DNA from: Edaphochlamys debaryana
Lineage: Eukaryota > Chlorophyta > Chlorophyceae > Chlamydomonadales
NCBI GenBank assembly: GCA_016858145.1
Contig: JAEHOE010000021.1
Coordinates: 868,001 to 932,000, forward strand
Direction: 5' to 3'
DNA length: 64,000 nucleotides
Positions 59,220 to 64,000 of the stretch are shown one piece after another; positions within the stretch are counted from its first letter, which is position 1, and each line of letters starts with the position of its first letter. Made by a program: the position numbers and the translations under genes. The notes beneath the pieces were generated by a model. The model had not been told where the DNA came from. It searched no databases and was given only the letters and a program-made list of their open reading frames with translations.

Positions 59220-61532
59220 CTACCGCCGCTGCCTAAAGATGGGGAGCACGGGGTCGTCCACGACGTAGCCGTTACGCCAGCGGTAGCGGGGCCCGATCAG
59301 CCAGCACACCGCCGCGCCGCCCAGCGCGCCGCCAAGGTGCGCCCTGCAGGAGGTGGGTGGACGGGGTGAGGAGCGGGGCACGAGGTATCAATGGCTGCCA
59401 TGCCCGACGTGCAGGTGCTGAGGGCCGAGCCAGCGGAGACTTTAGGGACGAGCCATAGCCAACACAAGCTCACCAGGAGATGATCAGGTGATTAGGGCTC
59501 CGGCACCTGCCCGCCGTGGCTTCAGCCCCAGCCGCCCTCAGCACCGACCCCAGCCCCTGGGCCCACCAGTGCGCGATGTTGCCCCCAGCGAGCAGCGAGA
59601 GCATAACGTTGAGACCCACCACCTGCCGGGCACGGATGAGGGAGGGAAGAGGGATGAGGAGGGGCGAGAAGGGGGTGGTCAAACCGGGGATACCGAGCAC
59701 AAGGCTGCGACATGGTGCTGTGATATGAGAGGGCCTCAACTCCTGCACTCTAGCTCGGCTCGGCTCTGCTAGCTTGTGCTCTCTTGCAGTGGCCATCTCT
59801 GCTCCGTGCCTGGCCCCCGTGCGTGACCTCCACACCCCGCACCTGCGCCACCCAGCTCTGGTCCTGCGCGCCCCAGCCCGTGTAGTTGCGGTTGCGCACC
59901 CGGTACAGCACGTAGGCCGCAAACAGGCCGGCCACGCCGCCTGCAAGTCAGGACATGGGTCGGTAGGGAGTCCCCATGCGGTCCTTGGCGGCCAGGGCGT
60001 TCACTCCGGGCGCCACAGGTCCGCCCTGCTCCCCTGCCCCGCCTCCAACCCCTGCGTCCCCGACTTGGCCCCAAGTCCCCTCCCGCCCCCGCCCACTCCC
60101 GCCCCCGCCCGATGCCCCCCGCCCTACCCGACGCGCCCCACGTCACGGCGCCCCAGGCCCCGAAGTGGTACTGCATGGCGCCGCCCGCTATGACGGAGGC
60201 CAGGTACACGGCGGCGAAGCGGCCGCGCCCCAGGGCCGCCTCCAGGTCGGGCCCCAGCCAGTGCAGGGCCAGGCCGTTGGACTGGGCGGCGGCAAAGGGG
60301 GGCGGCAAGGGGAGGGCATTGGGCTTGGCAGCGAGGTGTGCAGGAGTGGGGACGCGCTTCAGCGCGAGCCCCGAGTGCTAAACAAAGGCTCCCGGGTTGC
60401 AGGAACCTGAGACCGAGTCGACCAGCACCAAAAGACCAGACCAGACCAGACCAGATCGGACCAGGCCCAGCACTCTTAGCTCTTGCTCCAACCCTTGAGG
60501 ATGCGGACCCACCAGCAGGTGCAGCAGGTCCGTGTGCAAGAAGCCGGCGGTGAGCAGCCGGTGCCACTCGCCGCGCGCGATCTCGTACGGAATGCCGGCC
60601 ATCTTGAGGATCACGTTGCGCTCGAACTGCCGTACCGGGACAGGGAGATTAGTTTCGCAGGAGTTCTGACGTAGAGATGAGTGTAGGAGGAGGGGCGTGC
60701 CGGGCCCGCCCTGGAGAAGAGCGGCTCTCAGCTAGCCCTCCCCTGCTGCCACCGCGCATTGATGGCGTGGATCTGTAGAATGGCTTGCGGCTGCATCACC
60801 TTCCCGTGCCCGTGTTATGCCAACAGTCGTCGCGTGATTCCCGGTACCCTCCCCGTGCTAAGCCAACAGTGGCAGCAGTCGAGTAAGCCACCGTCGGTTC
60901 GCTCAGGGTTGTATGCACACCCCATGGAGGGAAGTTCTTGAAAGCTCTCTCCCGCTAGGGCTTGGGCCCCATCGAATGCACGCACCTTACTGAGCACGTA
61001 GGTCGCTATGTTGATGGCAAGGAAGAGGTTGGTCACCTGAGTGACAGGAGTTCGGGGACGGAAAGAGCCACCTGAGCTTCTAGCACCTCCCGCCAAGCCG
61101 GGCTGCCTCCTGCTGCCTTCCCCAGTAGTGCTCCCTCCGACCCCAGACACCGCCTCTTGCTGCAGCCCCCTGACTGGACCCCACCTGGCGTGTGGGCTGG
61201 TTGATCTCATCCATGGACGGCACGAACCGCCGCCACGAGAAAGAGCGCCTCTGCGACTCCCCACTTCCGTATAGCGCCAGCGGGGACGGGGCCCCGAGCC
61301 CGAGCCCGAGGGGGCCACCTAGCGACGTGGTTGCTCCGGAACCTCCGAGCAGCCCCTTCACGGGTGCTGGCCGCGACATCATGGATAAGCTATAGGGACC
61401 CGAGGCCCCGCTTGTGCTGGTTCCGGGCTCGTCGTCCGCGCCTGGCGAGATGGTCATCCATCCAGGCGTCCTCCCAGCGCCCAGGCATCTGCCGAGCGCA
61501 TTTTGCAGGCTACGCCTGCTAGATGTGGCCAT
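59220..61532 (-). CDS. Rhomboid-family intramembrane serine protease
   Basis: Seven exons: 61185-61532, 60986-61036, 60513-60626, 60128-60281, 59843-59940, 59567-59622, 59220-59343; 314 aa. A Ser/Gly/Pro-rich N-terminal extension of about 110 aa with a basic start (MATSSRRSLQNALGR) could be an organelle targeting peptide. The core shows VTNLFLAINIATYVL, a loop WHRLLTAGFLHTDLLHLL, GPDLEAALGRGRFAAVYLAS and the catalytic TWGASGG (Ser222). It ends with NIAHW-AHLGGALGG, where His276 is the dyad partner 54 residues on, close to GlpG spacing. The enzyme cleaves transmembrane helices; the substrate is unknown. For exon 6 the donor at 59566 was chosen over a later GTGAGC because it recreates the canonical His motif. 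The gene is divergent from COQ5. Confidence 0.88.
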
Positions 61533-62117
61533 GCTTACTCCAGCTGGTCAGTGCACTTCTGGATATGCGCAGAATGTAGATGCGACCGATGCAGCTGGAC
61601 CCGCAGCGTAGGCCCAGGCGTGCAAGTGTGTGGCGTACAGTTGCTGTCCCGCGTGTGTTGGGCTCCGCGTGTTGGGGGTCGTCGGGGTGTGGCACGGTCT
61701 CGCGTGCCCCAGCGTGTGTTTCCCCGGCACCCTCCTCACAGCACAGCGACTCCCCCCGACCTCCGCGTCTCGCACGCAGTTCCCTCGTGCGCCACCCCAT
61801 TCACAAGCCATAGGCTTCTGCGCTGCTGTTTGTAAGCCGTCGCAGCTGCCGAAGGCCTGGGCGATTGGTGGCACGCTGCATCGCCCTGTCTTCTTCGCCT
61901 AACTTAATCGCCTCCCGTCCACACTATACCTGCAACAATTTCGGTACCCATCGTCGAAAGCGCCTAGGCTGCTTAAGCCGGTCCACTGATTCGGCTTTCC
62001 ATCCACTCGCGTAGCGCTGTGCGCTCGGCGGTGCCGCCGAACAGCGAACATCCCTGCGATCCGTTAGCTTCTCACGGACATTTAAAGCCGTTACGCCTCT
62101 GTGATTGCCTCGCGCCG
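61533..62117. promoter_or_regulatory. Divergent promoter region, rhomboid (-) and COQ5 (+)
   Basis: These 585 bp lie between two start codons facing away from each other. Both promoters, and possibly shared elements, must be here. No TATA box was recognised. Frames in it look noncoding. Confidence 0.5.

Positions 62118-64000
<1,883 letters not shown>

Noticed and set aside
59474..59566. Longer exon 6 of the rhomboid gene, using the GTGAGC at 59473
   Set aside because: It inserts 31 residues between NIAHW and AHLGG. The donor at 59566 restores the canonical His motif and the usual Ser-His spacing.

Overview
This window reads as nuclear DNA from a GC-rich green alga of the volvocine/Chlamydomonadales type. 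The reasons are very high GC at third positions, many short GT-AG introns with pyrimidine-rich ends, Ala/Gly/Pro/Ser low-complexity inserts inside coding exons, TGTAA (UGUAA) polyadenylation signals, and a gene set containing PI4K-alpha, COQ5, a rhomboid, a glutamate-receptor-like channel and a MYND protein. No bacterial operon structure is present. All gene models were spliced by eye, using open frames, GT-AG sites, phase continuity and family motifs.

Layout. 1-7.2 kb (+): a tandem segmental duplication carrying two F-box/ankyrin-like genes. The first is intact; the second has a 14-bp frame-breaking duplication. 8.0-16.0 kb (+): a 15-exon TPR-containing protein with pentanucleotide arrays in two introns. 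16.8-21.3 kb (-): a short ionotropic glutamate receptor-like channel, convergent with the previous gene. 21.8-27.9 kb (-): a secretory-pathway protein with an N-terminal Cys-rich domain, a ShKT module and a C-terminal MRH (OS-9/glucosidase-II-beta-like) domain. 29.1-32.6 kb (-): a two-exon MYND zinc-finger protein. 32.6-38.6 kb: a gene-poor stretch with an orphan TATA promoter, a 38-bp minisatellite, dispersed repeats and remnants of small ORFs. 38.6-41.5 kb (+): a type II membrane glycosyltransferase-like protein. 42.9-58.5 kb (-): a complete 34-exon type III phosphatidylinositol 4-kinase alpha. 59.2-61.5 kb (-): a rhomboid protease. 62.1 kb to the end (+): COQ5, ubiquinone C-methyltransferase, cut by the window edge. 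Rhomboid and COQ5 are divergent across about 585 bp.

The genes do not form one pathway. GLR, the ShKT/MRH protein and the glycosyltransferase are membrane or secretory-pathway proteins; PI4K-alpha makes PI4P at membranes; COQ5 is mitochondrial.

The most unusual signal is structural. At least a dozen introns in five neighbouring genes contain one or two extra, diverged copies of their own exon-intron junction (a splice site plus 15-50 nt of the adjoining exon), offset about 70-175 bp. This looks like recurrent local tandem duplication across splice sites, and it could be an active source of intron growth, alternative splice sites or intron gain in this lineage.
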